64,000 nt of DNA from Spirosoma sordidisoli (GCF_004138325.1 NZ_SBLB01000004.1:248001-312000); one strand, 5' to 3'; positions 43,158-52,625 are shown, counted from the stretch's first letter. Translations and numbers: made by a program. The notes: generated by a model from the sequence alone, not told the origin.

Positions 43158-46100
43158 ATGAAACACGTTTTGCTCCTCTCCCTCCTCCTGATGATAGCCT
43201 TGCCAGCTACCCTCCGGGCGCAGGCCGACCCGAGTCAGTTCCGGTTCGAGCACCTGACGGTTAACGAAGGCCTGTCCCATAGCGACGCCATGGCCGTTGT
43301 GCAGGATCGCGACGGCTTCATCTGGGTAGGCACCAACAAAGGCGTCAACCGCTACGACGGCTACGAGCTGAAACCTTACCTGCTCCCCATCGACAATGAC
43401 AACGGGTTATCCAACAACCGGGTCCGTACCCTGCACGTCAGTCAGCAGGGAACCCTGTGGGCGGGTACCGAAGGCGGTGGACTAAACCTGTACAATCCTA
43501 ACCAGGACCGGTTTGTGCGGCTCACGGGTACCCAACTGGCCGCAGCCGACCGGGCCCTGCTGCAGGCGATGACCCAGGCCGATATATCGACCCTGGCGAC
43601 CGACCAGCAGGGCCGGGTGTGGGTCGGCACGCGCTACCACGGCCTGTTTCTGCTCCGGACCAACGCGGCAGGGCAGCTGGAGTCGCTGAAGCGGGTTCAG
43701 CTGGCTACCGGCCCGGCGCGCCAGTGCGAAATTATGGATCTGGTAATCGACCGGGCGGGTAATGTCTGGATCGCCACCTTCAATGAAGGTCTTTTCCTGG
43801 CCGACGCCGGCCAAGTCGCGCCCCTGGCCCGACGCGCAGCTTCGTACAATCATGCTCAGCTGCTGGCCCTGTCGCTCGACCGGCGGGGCGACCTCTGGAT
43901 CGGTACCAGCAGCCGCATTATGTGGGTATCGGCCCGGCAATTACAGAACCGGCAGGTGGCCGATGCGCATATACTGCCCCCCACCTTCCGGAGTATCGAT
44001 TATCTGTACCGCGACTCGTTCGACCGGCTTTGGGTTGGTACTGACTTTGGTCTGTCGGTGCTGCCGATCCGGACGGCAGACGGCCAGCAGCCCATCGTTA
44101 CGGGCAAACTGACAACCTACCTGCCACTCGACAGCGACCCGAACAGCATCAACTCCGGGCGCGTTCACTGCATACTCGAAGACCGGTTTCAGGTGCTGTG
44201 GCTGGCTGCGTCGGCCGGGGGGCTGAACAAAATCGACCTCCGGCAAAAACCCTTCGGACACCTGCGCCGGCAGACGAGCCAGCAGCCGACCCTGCCCAAC
44301 AACTACATCAACGCCGTTTATCACGAAGACGCCCGCAACCTGCTCTGGATTGCCACCCGCAACGGCTTCTCCAGCTACGACCTCAGCCAGAAAACCTATA
44401 CCAACTATTTCAGCCGCCAGCTACCCGGCAACGTGACCGGCATGGATGTGTCGTGCATCTTTCAGGCGTCGGACAGTACGCGCTGGTTTGGCACCCGCTA
44501 CGACGGTCTGATCTCGCTCCGCCGACGCAACGGCCGCGATGTGCTGACGACCTATCCCTACGCCAGCGGCCCCTTCAAACACCTCGAAAGTATTCGGGAA
44601 GACCGCTACGGCACCCTCTGGATGGCCTCGTTCATTGGCGGGCTGGTCCGGATGGATCGGAACGGGCGGGTGCTGGCTACCTACACATCCCGTAACAGTA
44701 CGCTCCCCACCGACCGGTTTACTTTTCTGCTCTACGACCACGCGACCAGCGTGCTCTGGGCCAGCACCCGGGATGCGGGTGTGCTGAAGCTGCGGGTGCT
44801 GCCGACCGGGTTCGAGCTGCTGCATCAGTTTAAGCACGACGCCCGCAACCCAAACAGCCTCAGCGTCAACTACGCCTGGCCGCTCCACAAAGACCGCCAG
44901 GGCATACTCTGGGTAGGCACCATTGGCGGTGGACTGCACCAGCTCCTGCCAACCCGTAGCGGCACCGAACAGGTCCGGCGCTGCAACAGCTGGCTGCCCA
45001 ACAGCGATGTAGAAAGCATCCTAGAAGATAACCAGGGGCATTTGTGGCTCGGCAGCGAAGGCCTGATCCGCATCAATCCGCACACCCGGCAGGTGTTGCG
45101 CTACGACGTAGCCGACGGGGTTCAGAGCAACTCCTTCAAGATAGGGGCCGCCTGCAAAGCCAGCGACGAAACCCTGTATTTTGGCGGCATCAACGGCATC
45201 ACCTACCTCAAACCCAGCTACATCAGGGCCAATCCGTATCCGCCCATTGTTCGCATTACCAGTCTGGCGCTGGCCAACAAACCCGTCACGGTAGGCGAAA
45301 CGATTAACGGGCGGGTGCTGATTCAGAAACCACTGGACAAGCCCCAGTCTATTCAGATCAACGCCAGCGAAAACGATTTTTCGATCTCGTTTGTGGGGCT
45401 CAACTTCGCCAATCCCAAAAAACATCACTATGCATACCGGCTCGTCGGGTATAACGACAACTGGATTCGGCCGGCCCCCGGCCAGCGCACCGCCAGCTAC
45501 GCCAACCTGCCCCCCGGTAGCTATACATTTCTGGTCAAAGCCGACAATGGCGAGGGCCGATGGGCCGATCAGTCGGCCAGTCTGCAACTGAACATACTGC
45601 CGCCCTGGTGGAAAACCTGGTGGGCTTACCTGCTGTATGCCACCCTGATTGGCGGAGGGCTCCTACTGGCCCGACGCATTGTCCTGCAACAGCAGGCGCT
45701 GAAAAACAAAGTCGCTTTCGAGCATTTTCAGTACGAGAAGGAGAAAGAACTCAGCGAGCTGAAACTGCGCTTTTTCACCAACGTTTCGCACGAGCTGCGC
45801 ACCCCCCTGACGCTCATTCTGGGTCCGATGGAAGAGCTGGCCGCGTCGGCCTGGAAACTGAACGGCATGAAGGATAAGGTTCTTCTGATGCATCAGCAAA
45901 CCCGCCGGCTGCTCTCGCTGATCAACCAGCTCCTCGACTTCCGCAAGATGGAATCGCAGCAGATTCCGCTCCAAGCGGCCCGGGAAGACGTGATCCCGTT
46001 TCTGACCGAACTGTTCCTGATGTTCCGGCTGAAAGCCGACGAGCAGGACATTCGTTACAGCTTTCAGCGGCCCGACACCCCGATCTATCTGTATTTCGAC

Positions 46101-47384
46101 CGCAGCAAGCTGGAGGTCGCCGTCATCAACGTTCTGTCCAATGCGCTGAAATACACCCCGGCCGGCAGGCGGGTAGAGCTGGCGGTAGGCGTTGCCGGCC
46201 AACCGGATGAACCCGCCCGGTTCAGCAACGGTCAGCTCCAGACCAACTACCTGACCATTACCGTTCGCGACGAAGGAGTCGGGATGAAGCCCGAGGAGTT
46301 ACACCGCGTCTTCGATGTGTATTATCAGGCTTCCCATACGGACACGATGCGGGTGATGGGTACCGGCATTGGCCTCTCGCTGGTCAGGCAGTTTATCGAA
46401 CGACACGGGGGCGACGTAGCCATTACCAGCCAGCCTAACCAGGGCACCACCTTCACGATACGCTTACCGTTCGGGGCCGATCACCTGCCCGATACAGACC
46501 TGGCGACCGAACCCGCTACCCCCGCCGAGAACGCTCCCGCCGAACCCGTCCAGGCCATCGGTCGCGTCGTTTCGGAGTCGGTTGCGCCAGCCGGTACCCT
46601 GCGGCTGCTGGTGGTTGAAGACAACAACGAAGTACGGCAGTACCTGGCCCACCTGTTCGACTCCGACTTTGAGGTATCTACCGCTGTCGATGGTCTCGAC
46701 GGCTGGGAGCAGGCTATGCACGTGCTGCCCGATGTCATCATCAGCGATATCATGATGCCGCGCAGCGATGGGCTGGAACTCTGCAAAAAAATTAAGCAGC
46801 ACCCCCGAACCATGCACATTCCGGTTCTCCTGCTGACGGCGCGGGTAGCGGCTGTTCACGAGCTCGAAGGCCTCGAGACCGGTGCCGACGAGTACGTTGG
46901 CAAGCCCTTTAACCCCGACCTGCTGCTGGCCAAAGTGAATACGCTGGTCCAGAACCGGCTAAAGCTCCGGCAGTATTACCAGCAGCAACTCCTGCTCGAA
47001 CCGACCGAACTGCTGATTCCGGATGCCGACAAAGCATTTCTCGAAACGGCCATGAATCTGGTCGAAACCCACCTCGCCGACGCCGACTTCTCCGTACAGT
47101 GGCTGGTTCAGGAAATGGCCATGAGCCGGTCGGTTTTTTACCGCCGGATTAAAAGTATCACAGGCCAGTCGGCGGTTGAGTTTATCAACGCCGTACGGAT
47201 GAAACGGGCGGCCCAGCTGCTTACGTCGGGGCAGCTGCGGGTATCAGAGGTCTGCGCGCTGGTAGGGCTGGAAGATATCAAGTACTTCCGGAAAGCGTTT
47301 CAGCAGCTACACGGCCTGTCGCCTTCCGATTACCTCAGGAAACACCGGCTCGACAAAGCGGTGCAGGAAGAAATAAGCGGCTGA
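43158..47384 (+). CDS. Hybrid two-component system regulator (HTCS) of the polysaccharide locus
   Basis: 1408 residues. A signal peptide (MKHVLLLSLLLMIALPATLRA) leads into a periplasmic sensor of about 700 residues. It is made of two-component-regulator propeller repeats (SHSDAMAVVQDRDGFIWVGT, DRQGILWVGTIGGGLHQL). A Y_Y_Y domain (about 730-810) and one membrane helix near 825-845 follow. HisKA has FTNVSHELRTPLTLILGP with His near 877. HATPase has NALKYTP and GTGIGLSLVRQFIERHGG. A receiver follows with Asp near 1196 in VIISDIMMP, and an AraC-type DNA-binding domain ends the protein. It senses an oligosaccharide in the periplasm and activates the divergent susCD operon. A hairpin overlaps its stop. 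Confidence 0.97.
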   Translation: MKHVLLLSLLLMIALPATLRAQADPSQFRFEHLTVNEGLSHSDAMAVVQDRDGFIWVGTNKGVNRYDGYELKPYLLPIDNDNGLSNNRVRTLHVSQQGTLWAGTEGGGLNLYNPNQDRFVRLTGTQLAAADRALLQAMTQADISTLATDQQGRVWVGTRYHGLFLLRTNAAGQLESLKRVQLATGPARQCEIMDLVIDRAGNVWIATFNEGLFLADAGQVAPLARRAASYNHAQLLALSLDRRGDLWIGTSSRIMWVSARQLQNRQVADAHILPPTFRSIDYLYRDSFDRLWVGTDFGLSVLPIRTADGQQPIVTGKLTTYLPLDSDPNSINSGRVHCILEDRFQVLWLAASAGGLNKIDLRQKPFGHLRRQTSQQPTLPNNYINAVYHEDARNLLWIATRNGFSSYDLSQKTYTNYFSRQLPGNVTGMDVSCIFQASDSTRWFGTRYDGLISLRRRNGRDVLTTYPYASGPFKHLESIREDRYGTLWMASFIGGLVRMDRNGRVLATYTSRNSTLPTDRFTFLLYDHATSVLWASTRDAGVLKLRVLPTGFELLHQFKHDARNPNSLSVNYAWPLHKDRQGILWVGTIGGGLHQLLPTRSGTEQVRRCNSWLPNSDVESILEDNQGHLWLGSEGLIRINPHTRQVLRYDVADGVQSNSFKIGAACKASDETLYFGGINGITYLKPSYIRANPYPPIVRITSLALANKPVTVGETINGRVLIQKPLDKPQSIQINASENDFSISFVGLNFANPKKHHYAYRLVGYNDNWIRPAPGQRTASYANLPPGSYTFLVKADNGEGRWADQSASLQLNILPPWWKTWWAYLLYATLIGGGLLLARRIVLQQQALKNKVAFEHFQYEKEKELSELKLRFFTNVSHELRTPLTLILGPMEELAASAWKLNGMKDKVLLMHQQTRRLLSLINQLLDFRKMESQQIPLQAAREDVIPFLTELFLMFRLKADEQDIRYSFQRPDTPIYLYFDRSKLEVAVINVLSNALKYTPAGRRVELAVGVAGQPDEPARFSNGQLQTNYLTITVRDEGVGMKPEELHRVFDVYYQASHTDTMRVMGTGIGLSLVRQFIERHGGDVAITSQPNQGTTFTIRLPFGADHLPDTDLATEPATPAENAPAEPVQAIGRVVSESVAPAGTLRLLVVEDNNEVRQYLAHLFDSDFEVSTAVDGLDGWEQAMHVLPDVIISDIMMPRSDGLELCKKIKQHPRTMHIPVLLLTARVAAVHELEGLETGADEYVGKPFNPDLLLAKVNTLVQNRLKLRQYYQQQLLLEPTELLIPDADKAFLETAMNLVETHLADADFSVQWLVQEMAMSRSVFYRRIKSITGQSAVEFINAVRMKRAAQLLTSGQLRVSEVCALVGLEDIKYFRKAFQQLHGLSPSDYLRKHRLDKAVQEEISG

Positions 47385-47401
47385 CCAGGGGCCAGCCGCT
47401 T
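47375..47401. terminator. Hairpin overlapping the HTCS stop codon
   Basis: A perfect 9-bp stem AAGCGGCTG/CAGCCGCTT with a 9-nt loop contains the TGA stop of the regulator gene. It lies in the 29-bp gap before the convergent DinB-like gene. No T-run follows on either strand, so it may act as a bidirectional block or mRNA end rather than a classical intrinsic terminator. Confidence 0.5.
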
Positions 47402-47413
47402 GGGTTACGCCGG

Positions 47414-47869
47414 TCAGGCTTCGTGCGACCAGACGATGAAATCGGTAACGGGAGCTTCGGTCATCAGCGGACGGATGAGCTGCACGACCTGCCCCCGGTG
47501 GTAGGCTGCGTGGTGCGACATATGCGTCAGAATATCGACCAGGGTGCTTTTATACGATTCGCCTTCGGCGGTGGTATAGTCGACGGGGAGCAGCAGTTCC
47601 GGCTCCGACAGGCTCGATATATAGCTAACGATCTTGCGATGCTGTCGCTGTGCGGTTTCTTCCATCCAGCTGATGGGCGTATCTTCCCAGATCGACACAA
47701 AAATGGTTTCGTGCTCGACCCGGCCCAGCCAGACCTGTTGTACGGCCAGAATGTGGCCCATCACCGCTACGGCCCGCGCCGGGGGTTTATCGAGGGATTC
47801 GAGCGCCTGAATGACGCGCTGATTAGCCCATAGTTCGTAATTCAGCAGGTGGATCAGAAAGTTTTTCAT
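47414..47869 (-). CDS. DinB-like four-helix metal-binding protein
   Basis: 151 residues with the DinB/YfiT fold pattern: LLNYELWANQRVIQALESL (helix 1), VAVMGHILAVQQVWLGRV with the first metal-ligand His (helix 2), and ILTHMSHHAAYHRGQVVQLI with the paired His ligands (helix 3). The family includes thiol transferases for bacillithiol or mycothiol and many uncharacterised damage-induced proteins, so the reaction cannot be assigned. The start overlaps the stop of the GH3/beta-lactamase gene as ATGA, so translation is probably coupled, although no functional link is obvious. The name comes from B. subtilis and is unrelated to DNA polymerase IV. Confidence 0.85.
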   Translation of the reverse strand: MKNFLIHLLNYELWANQRVIQALESLDKPPARAVAVMGHILAVQQVWLGRVEHETIFVSIWEDTPISWMEETAQRQHRKIVSYISSLSEPELLLPVDYTTAEGESYKSTLVDILTHMSHHAAYHRGQVVQLIRPLMTEAPVTDFIVWSHEA

Positions 47870-50800
47870 TGGATACCGCGCTTGATTGCCTGATAAAATG
47901 CTTCGGCAACATTCGTTCGTGTATTCAACGTGCTAATTCGATTGTTGTTTCGAGTCGGGTAAACCCGATTGCTCAGAAACACATAGCTCAGGTTGTAAGT
48001 CGGGTCCGGATCGATCCAGGTGAAGGTACCCGTAAAGCCCGAATGACCAAAACTATCTTTGGTCGCGGAGCGGGGCGCGTTACCCGTGAACGTGAAGGAC
48101 GGCTTTTCGAAGCCCAACCCCCGCCGGTTACCCAGCTCCGGAAACTGATAGCGGGTGAACTCGGCAATTGTCTTCTCGGAAATGAACCGCTGTCCGGCAT
48201 ACTGCCCCCGCTGGCGATACATCTCCACCAGCTTCATGAGGTCGTTGGCCGTTCCGAACAGGCCCGCGTGTCCCGACAGGCCGTTGAGCATAGCCGCGCC
48301 CTCATCGTGCACGCGACCCCAGATCAGGGTTTGCCGGAAGAGCGAATCATACTCGGTTGGTACAATGCGGTTGAGGCTGTAGAACCGGCGCGGGTTGTAG
48401 GTCAGCGTGGTGGCGCCCAGCGGCTTGTAGAAAGTCGACTTCAGGTAGTCTTCGAAGTTCTCGCCCGTTAGCCGTTTGATTACCTGCGGATAGAGGATGA
48501 ACGACAGATCGGAGTAAACGTACTCTTTCTTCTCGTTGAGGGGCGACTCTTTGATCTGTTCGTAAATGGTTTTGGGGTAGTTTCTGAACAGGTACAGGCT
48601 ATCCGTTACTTCGATGGAGTACCGCGCCGAACGCTCGTTGCGGAAGGTGCGGGGTTTCCAGCTGCCGTCTTCGTTTTTGGTATCGCGCCAGAACGGGATC
48701 CAGGCTTTGAGCCGGGCCTGGTGGGTCAGCACGTCGCGCCAGACGAGGTTGGCCTTGTTCGATTTTTTCAGGAAAGGCAGATAATCGGCCATCTTGCCGT
48801 CTACGTTAAATTTGCCTTCGTCGACCATCCGCATCAGGGCGGGGGTCGACGTACTTACTTTGGTTACCGAAGCCATGTCGAAGAGGTCGTTCAGGTCGAC
48901 CGGTTTGGGTTCGGCACCCAGGCTGGCATCGTAGGTATGGCTCCCGTAGGCTTTGCGGAAAATCACTTTGCCATCTTTAGCCATCTGGACCACACAACCC
49001 GGAAAAGCCCGCTGGGTCAGCCCCACGTTGACGAGCGAATCGACCTGACGGGTCAGGAACCGGCTGTCGATGCCGACTTCTTCGGGAATGGTGTATTTCA
49101 TCCGGCCGATGGGCCGTACCGCAATGCCGTCGCCTACCCGGAATCGCTGGTTGACGGTTACGGGTAGTTTACCCGACGCACCGATGGCCCCGAAAATCAG
49201 CTGAGCCGACAGGTCTTCGGCATAGCTGGTCAGCTGATACGGCATCACGATGGCCCGCGCCTGCTCGATGTTGCGGCTCATCTGCACCGTATCGGCCGGG
49301 AACGTCAGTTTGTTCAGGGCGTACACATTGCCAAATACCGTAACGACGGCCTTGCCCGTAGCCACCAGCTCACTGACCAGCGCGGCCGTTTTGGCCTGCA
49401 GACCGTAATTGGTACCCGGCCGGATGTTGTTCAGGTGCACGTCGACTAGCAGCAGGTTATAGTTCCGGAGCGAGTCGCGCATGCGGGCCAGCGTAGAGTC
49501 GGGGGTTTTGGAGGTGATGTTGAAATGGTCGACCTGCGTATAGTTGGCCGCCATCTGCTGAAACGCGGTGATTTTTTCGCTTTCGACGGCGACCGATGCG
49601 ATCCGGAGTGTATCGAGCCGTTGCAGCGGTAACAGATTCCGGTCGTTCTTCAGCACCGTCAGGCTGGCTTCGGTCATCTGCCGGTTGAGCAGTTCGTCCT
49701 GTACGGGGTTGATGTCGCGCACCAGGTTGTCGAGCACAATGGGTTTGTACTGATCCAGCCCGACCCAGGCTTTGGCCCGCAGCACCTTTCGGCACCGTTC
49801 GTCCAGCGACTCCTGCGAGATACGCCCCTCGGCAACGGCCTGTTTGATCTGTAACAAAGCCGCCGGCACATCTTCGGTAAACTCCAGCACGTCCATACCG
49901 GCTTCGATGCCGTAGCGGTCAGCCTGCCCCGACGGAAAAAATTTGGTCACGCCTTTCATATTCATGGCGTCGGAAAAGACCAGCCCCTGGAACCCCATTT
50001 CGTTCTTGAGCAGGTCGGTCACGATAGCAGGCGACAGCGTAGAGGGCCGGTTGCGGGTGGTGTCGAGCGCCGGTATACTTAGGTGAGCCACCATCACGCC
50101 GGCGGCTCCGGCGTTGATCAGCTGCCGGAACGGATACAGTTCGAGCGAGTCGAGCTGGGCGCGGCTTTTGTTGATCAGCGGCAGGTCGTAGTGGGAGTCG
50201 GTACCGGTGTCGCCATGGCCCGGGAAGTGTTTGATGCTGGTCAGCAGCCGGTTATCCTGCATACCTCGCACGTAGGCCAGAGCCTTGCGCGTCACGGCGT
50301 ATTTATCTTCACCAAAGGAGCGGAAGTTGATAACTGGGTTGTTCGGATTATTATTGACGTCGACCGAGGGCGCGAAGTTGACGTGTACGCCCAGCCTACG
50401 CGACTGCCGGGCCAGGTTGGCCCCCATCCGATAGATGAGCGAGTCGGTGGCGGTACCCTGCATGGCGCCCAGCGTCATCTGATACGGGTAGCGAACGGTG
50501 CTGTCGAGCCGCATGGCCAGCCCCCACTCGGCGTCCATCGCAATCAGCAGTGGTACCGTCGAGAGGGCCTGCAGCCGGTTGGTTAGTTTGGCCTGGCGAA
50601 CGGGTCCGCCCTGAAAGAAAACGACGCCCCCCAGCTTGTTGGTCCGGACGAGGGTAACCAGCGAATCGTCGTAGCTGGTCCGGCCCCGGTTCGAGTAGCC
50701 CGCCACCATAATGAGCTGGGCAATGCGCTCGTCGGGCGTCAGCGACGCAAAGACCGAATCGACCCAGCGGTTCTGACGCTCGGTGAGTTGTTGAAAAACG

Positions 50801-50880
50801 GGAGTAGGAGCCTGCGCAGAGGCAGTCGTGAACAGAATAACGCTGAACAGAATAGAAAGAATGGACCGGCGCTTGGTCAT
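47866..50880 (-). CDS. GH3 beta-N-acetylhexosaminidase (NagZ-like) fused to beta-lactamase-fold serine hydrolase
   Basis: 1004 residues with signal peptide (ILSILFSVILFTTASAQA). The GH3 N-terminal barrel (about 30-380) has MVAGYSNRGR, the NagZ hallmark KHFPGHGDTGTDSHYDLP near 218 and nucleophile Asp in LVFSDAMNMKGV. A GH3 C-terminal sandwich lies at about 400-570. The last 400 residues are a class C beta-lactamase/penicillin-binding fold: MASVTKVSTSTPAL with the Ser-x-x-Lys near 670, YSDLSF near 790 (Tyr-x-x type) and FGHSGFTGTF near 955 as the third motif. NagZ removes GlcNAc from anhydro-muropeptides, and serine hydrolases of this kind cut peptides or esters. The fusion suggests two steps of cell-wall turnover in the periplasm. 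Confidence 0.93.
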   Translation of the reverse strand: MTKRRSILSILFSVILFTTASAQAPTPVFQQLTERQNRWVDSVFASLTPDERIAQLIMVAGYSNRGRTSYDDSLVTLVRTNKLGGVVFFQGGPVRQAKLTNRLQALSTVPLLIAMDAEWGLAMRLDSTVRYPYQMTLGAMQGTATDSLIYRMGANLARQSRRLGVHVNFAPSVDVNNNPNNPVINFRSFGEDKYAVTRKALAYVRGMQDNRLLTSIKHFPGHGDTGTDSHYDLPLINKSRAQLDSLELYPFRQLINAGAAGVMVAHLSIPALDTTRNRPSTLSPAIVTDLLKNEMGFQGLVFSDAMNMKGVTKFFPSGQADRYGIEAGMDVLEFTEDVPAALLQIKQAVAEGRISQESLDERCRKVLRAKAWVGLDQYKPIVLDNLVRDINPVQDELLNRQMTEASLTVLKNDRNLLPLQRLDTLRIASVAVESEKITAFQQMAANYTQVDHFNITSKTPDSTLARMRDSLRNYNLLLVDVHLNNIRPGTNYGLQAKTAALVSELVATGKAVVTVFGNVYALNKLTFPADTVQMSRNIEQARAIVMPYQLTSYAEDLSAQLIFGAIGASGKLPVTVNQRFRVGDGIAVRPIGRMKYTIPEEVGIDSRFLTRQVDSLVNVGLTQRAFPGCVVQMAKDGKVIFRKAYGSHTYDASLGAEPKPVDLNDLFDMASVTKVSTSTPALMRMVDEGKFNVDGKMADYLPFLKKSNKANLVWRDVLTHQARLKAWIPFWRDTKNEDGSWKPRTFRNERSARYSIEVTDSLYLFRNYPKTIYEQIKESPLNEKKEYVYSDLSFILYPQVIKRLTGENFEDYLKSTFYKPLGATTLTYNPRRFYSLNRIVPTEYDSLFRQTLIWGRVHDEGAAMLNGLSGHAGLFGTANDLMKLVEMYRQRGQYAGQRFISEKTIAEFTRYQFPELGNRRGLGFEKPSFTFTGNAPRSATKDSFGHSGFTGTFTWIDPDPTYNLSYVFLSNRVYPTRNNNRISTLNTRTNVAEAFYQAIKRGIQ

Positions 50881-50908
50881 GGAATAGGGCTGGTGGCAGG
50901 TGAAGCCC

Positions 50909-50916
50909 CAAAATTA
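50909..50916 (-). promoter_or_regulatory. -7 box TAATTTTG before the GH3 fusion gene
   Basis: On the minus strand TAATTTTG exactly fits TAnnTTTG and lies 28 nt upstream of the start codon. No -33 TTTG is evident at 19-21 nt, so this is a partial promoter call. Confidence 0.35.
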
Positions 50917-50996
50917 CGAAACGTTACCCACACGGCGGCCCTCAATCTGCGCCCGTCCGGGCGGGTTTAGCCAATTCTCCCAGTGCTTATACGGCA

Positions 50997-51056
50997 ACAG
51001 GGCCTGCCAGTAGGTAGTTTCTTCGGATGAAGTGACTACCCACCAACAGGCCCTGT
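50997..51056. terminator. Long hairpin between PorT-like and GH3 genes
   Basis: A perfect 10-bp outer stem ACAGGGCCTG/CAGGCCCTGT encloses an inner GGTAGT/ACTACC stem. It lies 36 bp after the stop of the minus-strand PorT-like gene, where an end of transcription is expected. On the plus strand it is followed by CTTTTTCTTA, but on the minus strand no T-run follows, so the orientation is unclear. Confidence 0.5.
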
Positions 51057-51092
51057 CCTGCTTTTTCTTACCCGTTAGTCTGAACCTGAGCC

Positions 51093-51791
51093 TTATTTGC
51101 GCTGGTATCGACTCCGGTACTCGGGCCCTACGCCGAACCCGTAGCCGAGCGTGAGCGTAAACGCCGAATTGTTGATACGGGCGTTATTGTCGATCGTAAT
51201 ATCGCTGAGCCCGTAGGTGTAACGCGCATCGATCAGAAAGCGCTGGCGGGCGCCAAAGCCCGGAAAGTTGAGCTGAAAACCCGCTAACCCGCCCAGATCG
51301 ACCGACCGGAACTGATCGCTGTTATCGACCGCCGGGAAGGCTGCGTTCTGCACCGTTTTACTGGTCTGCTCCGCGTTGAGTTTGAACCCCAGCGCCGGGC
51401 CAAAGTAAATATTGGGCCGGAAGTTGCCGTTCAGCGTCAGGAAGTAGCGCAGGGCCACCGGAATTTCGAGGTAGTTGACCCGCTGTTTATACGTCGTGGT
51501 GGTGGGGCCAACCACTGGCAGATTGATCGTTGCCGAGTAATTACCACCTTTCTGACTGTACAGGGCATCGACCGAAATCCCGAAATGATTCAGCGAGCTG
51601 TACATCAGAAAACCGCCGGCTACCAGCCCCGGCCGGAACGAAAAACCCGCTGCGTCGCCCGCAAAGGTCGAGTAGTTTACCCCCACCCGCGGACCAGCGC
51701 TGAACCGCTGCTGCGCCATCAGCGCCGACATTGCTATAAAAAAACCAACCGTTGCCAGAACGGATTGACGGACCATGAGCCGAACAGACAT
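51093..51791 (-). CDS. PorT-like outer-membrane beta-barrel protein, copy 1
   Basis: 232 residues with a signal peptide (VLATVGFFIAMSALMA cut before QQRF). The mature chain has alternating strands typical of the small outer-membrane barrel (OMP_b-brl_2, PorT group): RFSAGPRVGVNYSTF, LMYSSLNHFGISVDALYSQK, RVNYLEIPVALRYFLTLNGN, and the final TLGYGFGVGPEYRSRY. The product is a porin-like or structural barrel of unknown cargo. It lies 36 bp downstream of a closely related second copy, with which it shares at least five blocks almost unchanged. A second ATG at codon 6 is an alternative start. Confidence 0.88.
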   Translation of the reverse strand: MSVRLMVRQSVLATVGFFIAMSALMAQQRFSAGPRVGVNYSTFAGDAAGFSFRPGLVAGGFLMYSSLNHFGISVDALYSQKGGNYSATINLPVVGPTTTTYKQRVNYLEIPVALRYFLTLNGNFRPNIYFGPALGFKLNAEQTSKTVQNAAFPAVDNSDQFRSVDLGGLAGFQLNFPGFGARQRFLIDARYTYGLSDITIDNNARINNSAFTLTLGYGFGVGPEYRSRYQRK

Positions 51792-51827
51792 ACCTGAATA
51801 AGTTTGGTAAAACGCCCCAAGTTAAGC

Positions 51828-52508
51828 CTAACGGCGATACCGGCTGCGGTATTCTGGTCCTACGCCAAATCCGTACCCCAGCGTAAGGGTAATCATAGAG
51901 TTGTTGATATTCTGTCCGTTGATGCCCCCCGGAATCGGCTGGGCCGTTACGTCGGTCAGCCCGTAGGTGTAACGCGCGTCGACCAGAAATCGCTGGCGCT
52001 CACCGAAGCCCGGCCAGTTGAGCTGAAAACCAGCCAGAAGACCCAGATCAGCCGAGTTGAACGCAGCCGAGTTGTCGTTGTTGGGCGCCGGCACCAGGTT
52101 GTTCTTCGCGTTCAGCTTGAAAGCCAGCGACGGACCGAAGAAAACGTTGGGCCGGAAGTTGCCGTTCAGCGTCAGGAAGTAGCGCAGGGCCACCGGAATT
52201 TCGAGGTAGTTGACCCGCTGGTTGTAGTTGAGCGACGAGCCATCCGGGTTGCGGAAGGCAGCGCCCCGCTGGCTGTACAAGGCATCGACCGAAATCCCGA
52301 AGTGGTTCAGCGAGCTGTACATCAAAAACGCGCCCGCCGTGAATCCGGGGTGAAACTGGTTGTCAACGACATCCTTGCCAAATTTAGACAAATTCAAGCC
52401 TACCCGCGGACCAGCACTAAACCGTTGTTGAGCCGAAGCTGCTGACAAACAGGTAGTAGCGAACAAAGCAGAGAGGACAATTGCACGTAGCGAATGTAAA
52501 CGAAACAT
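51828..52508 (-). CDS. PorT-like outer-membrane beta-barrel protein, copy 2
   Basis: 226 residues with signal peptide (AIVLSALFATTCLSAASA). The blocks LMYSSLNHFGISVDALYSQ, RVNYLEIPVALRYFLTLNGN and TLTLGYGFGVGPEYRSRY are the same as in copy 1, while loops such as the one after DALYSQRGAAFRN and the DVTAQPIPGGINGQNINNSM segment differ. The pattern of conserved strands and divergent loops fits a tandem duplication followed by change at exposed loops. It is the upstream member of the pair and divergent from the acyl-CoA dehydrogenase gene. Confidence 0.88.
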   Translation of the reverse strand: MFRLHSLRAIVLSALFATTCLSAASAQQRFSAGPRVGLNLSKFGKDVVDNQFHPGFTAGAFLMYSSLNHFGISVDALYSQRGAAFRNPDGSSLNYNQRVNYLEIPVALRYFLTLNGNFRPNVFFGPSLAFKLNAKNNLVPAPNNDNSAAFNSADLGLLAGFQLNWPGFGERQRFLVDARYTYGLTDVTAQPIPGGINGQNINNSMITLTLGYGFGVGPEYRSRYRR

Positions 52509-52557
52509 AGAATTAAAAAAATGATGAGTTCACCGCTTAACGCCCCACTGCTGGAAT

Positions 52558-52571
52558 TGTTTTGCAAAACA
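52558..52571. promoter_or_regulatory. 14-bp perfect palindrome in the PorT/ACAD gap
   Basis: TGTTTTGCAAAACA is fully symmetric and lies in the divergent gap, 49 bp upstream of the PorT-like start and 54 bp before the acyl-CoA dehydrogenase promoter. It could be an operator for a dimeric repressor. No regulator gene is adjacent, so this rests on symmetry and position alone. Confidence 0.4.
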
Positions 52572-52625
52572 TGCGATCATCTTACTGAATGGCTGACTAG
52601 CGAACGGGCGGGGTTTAAGTTAATT

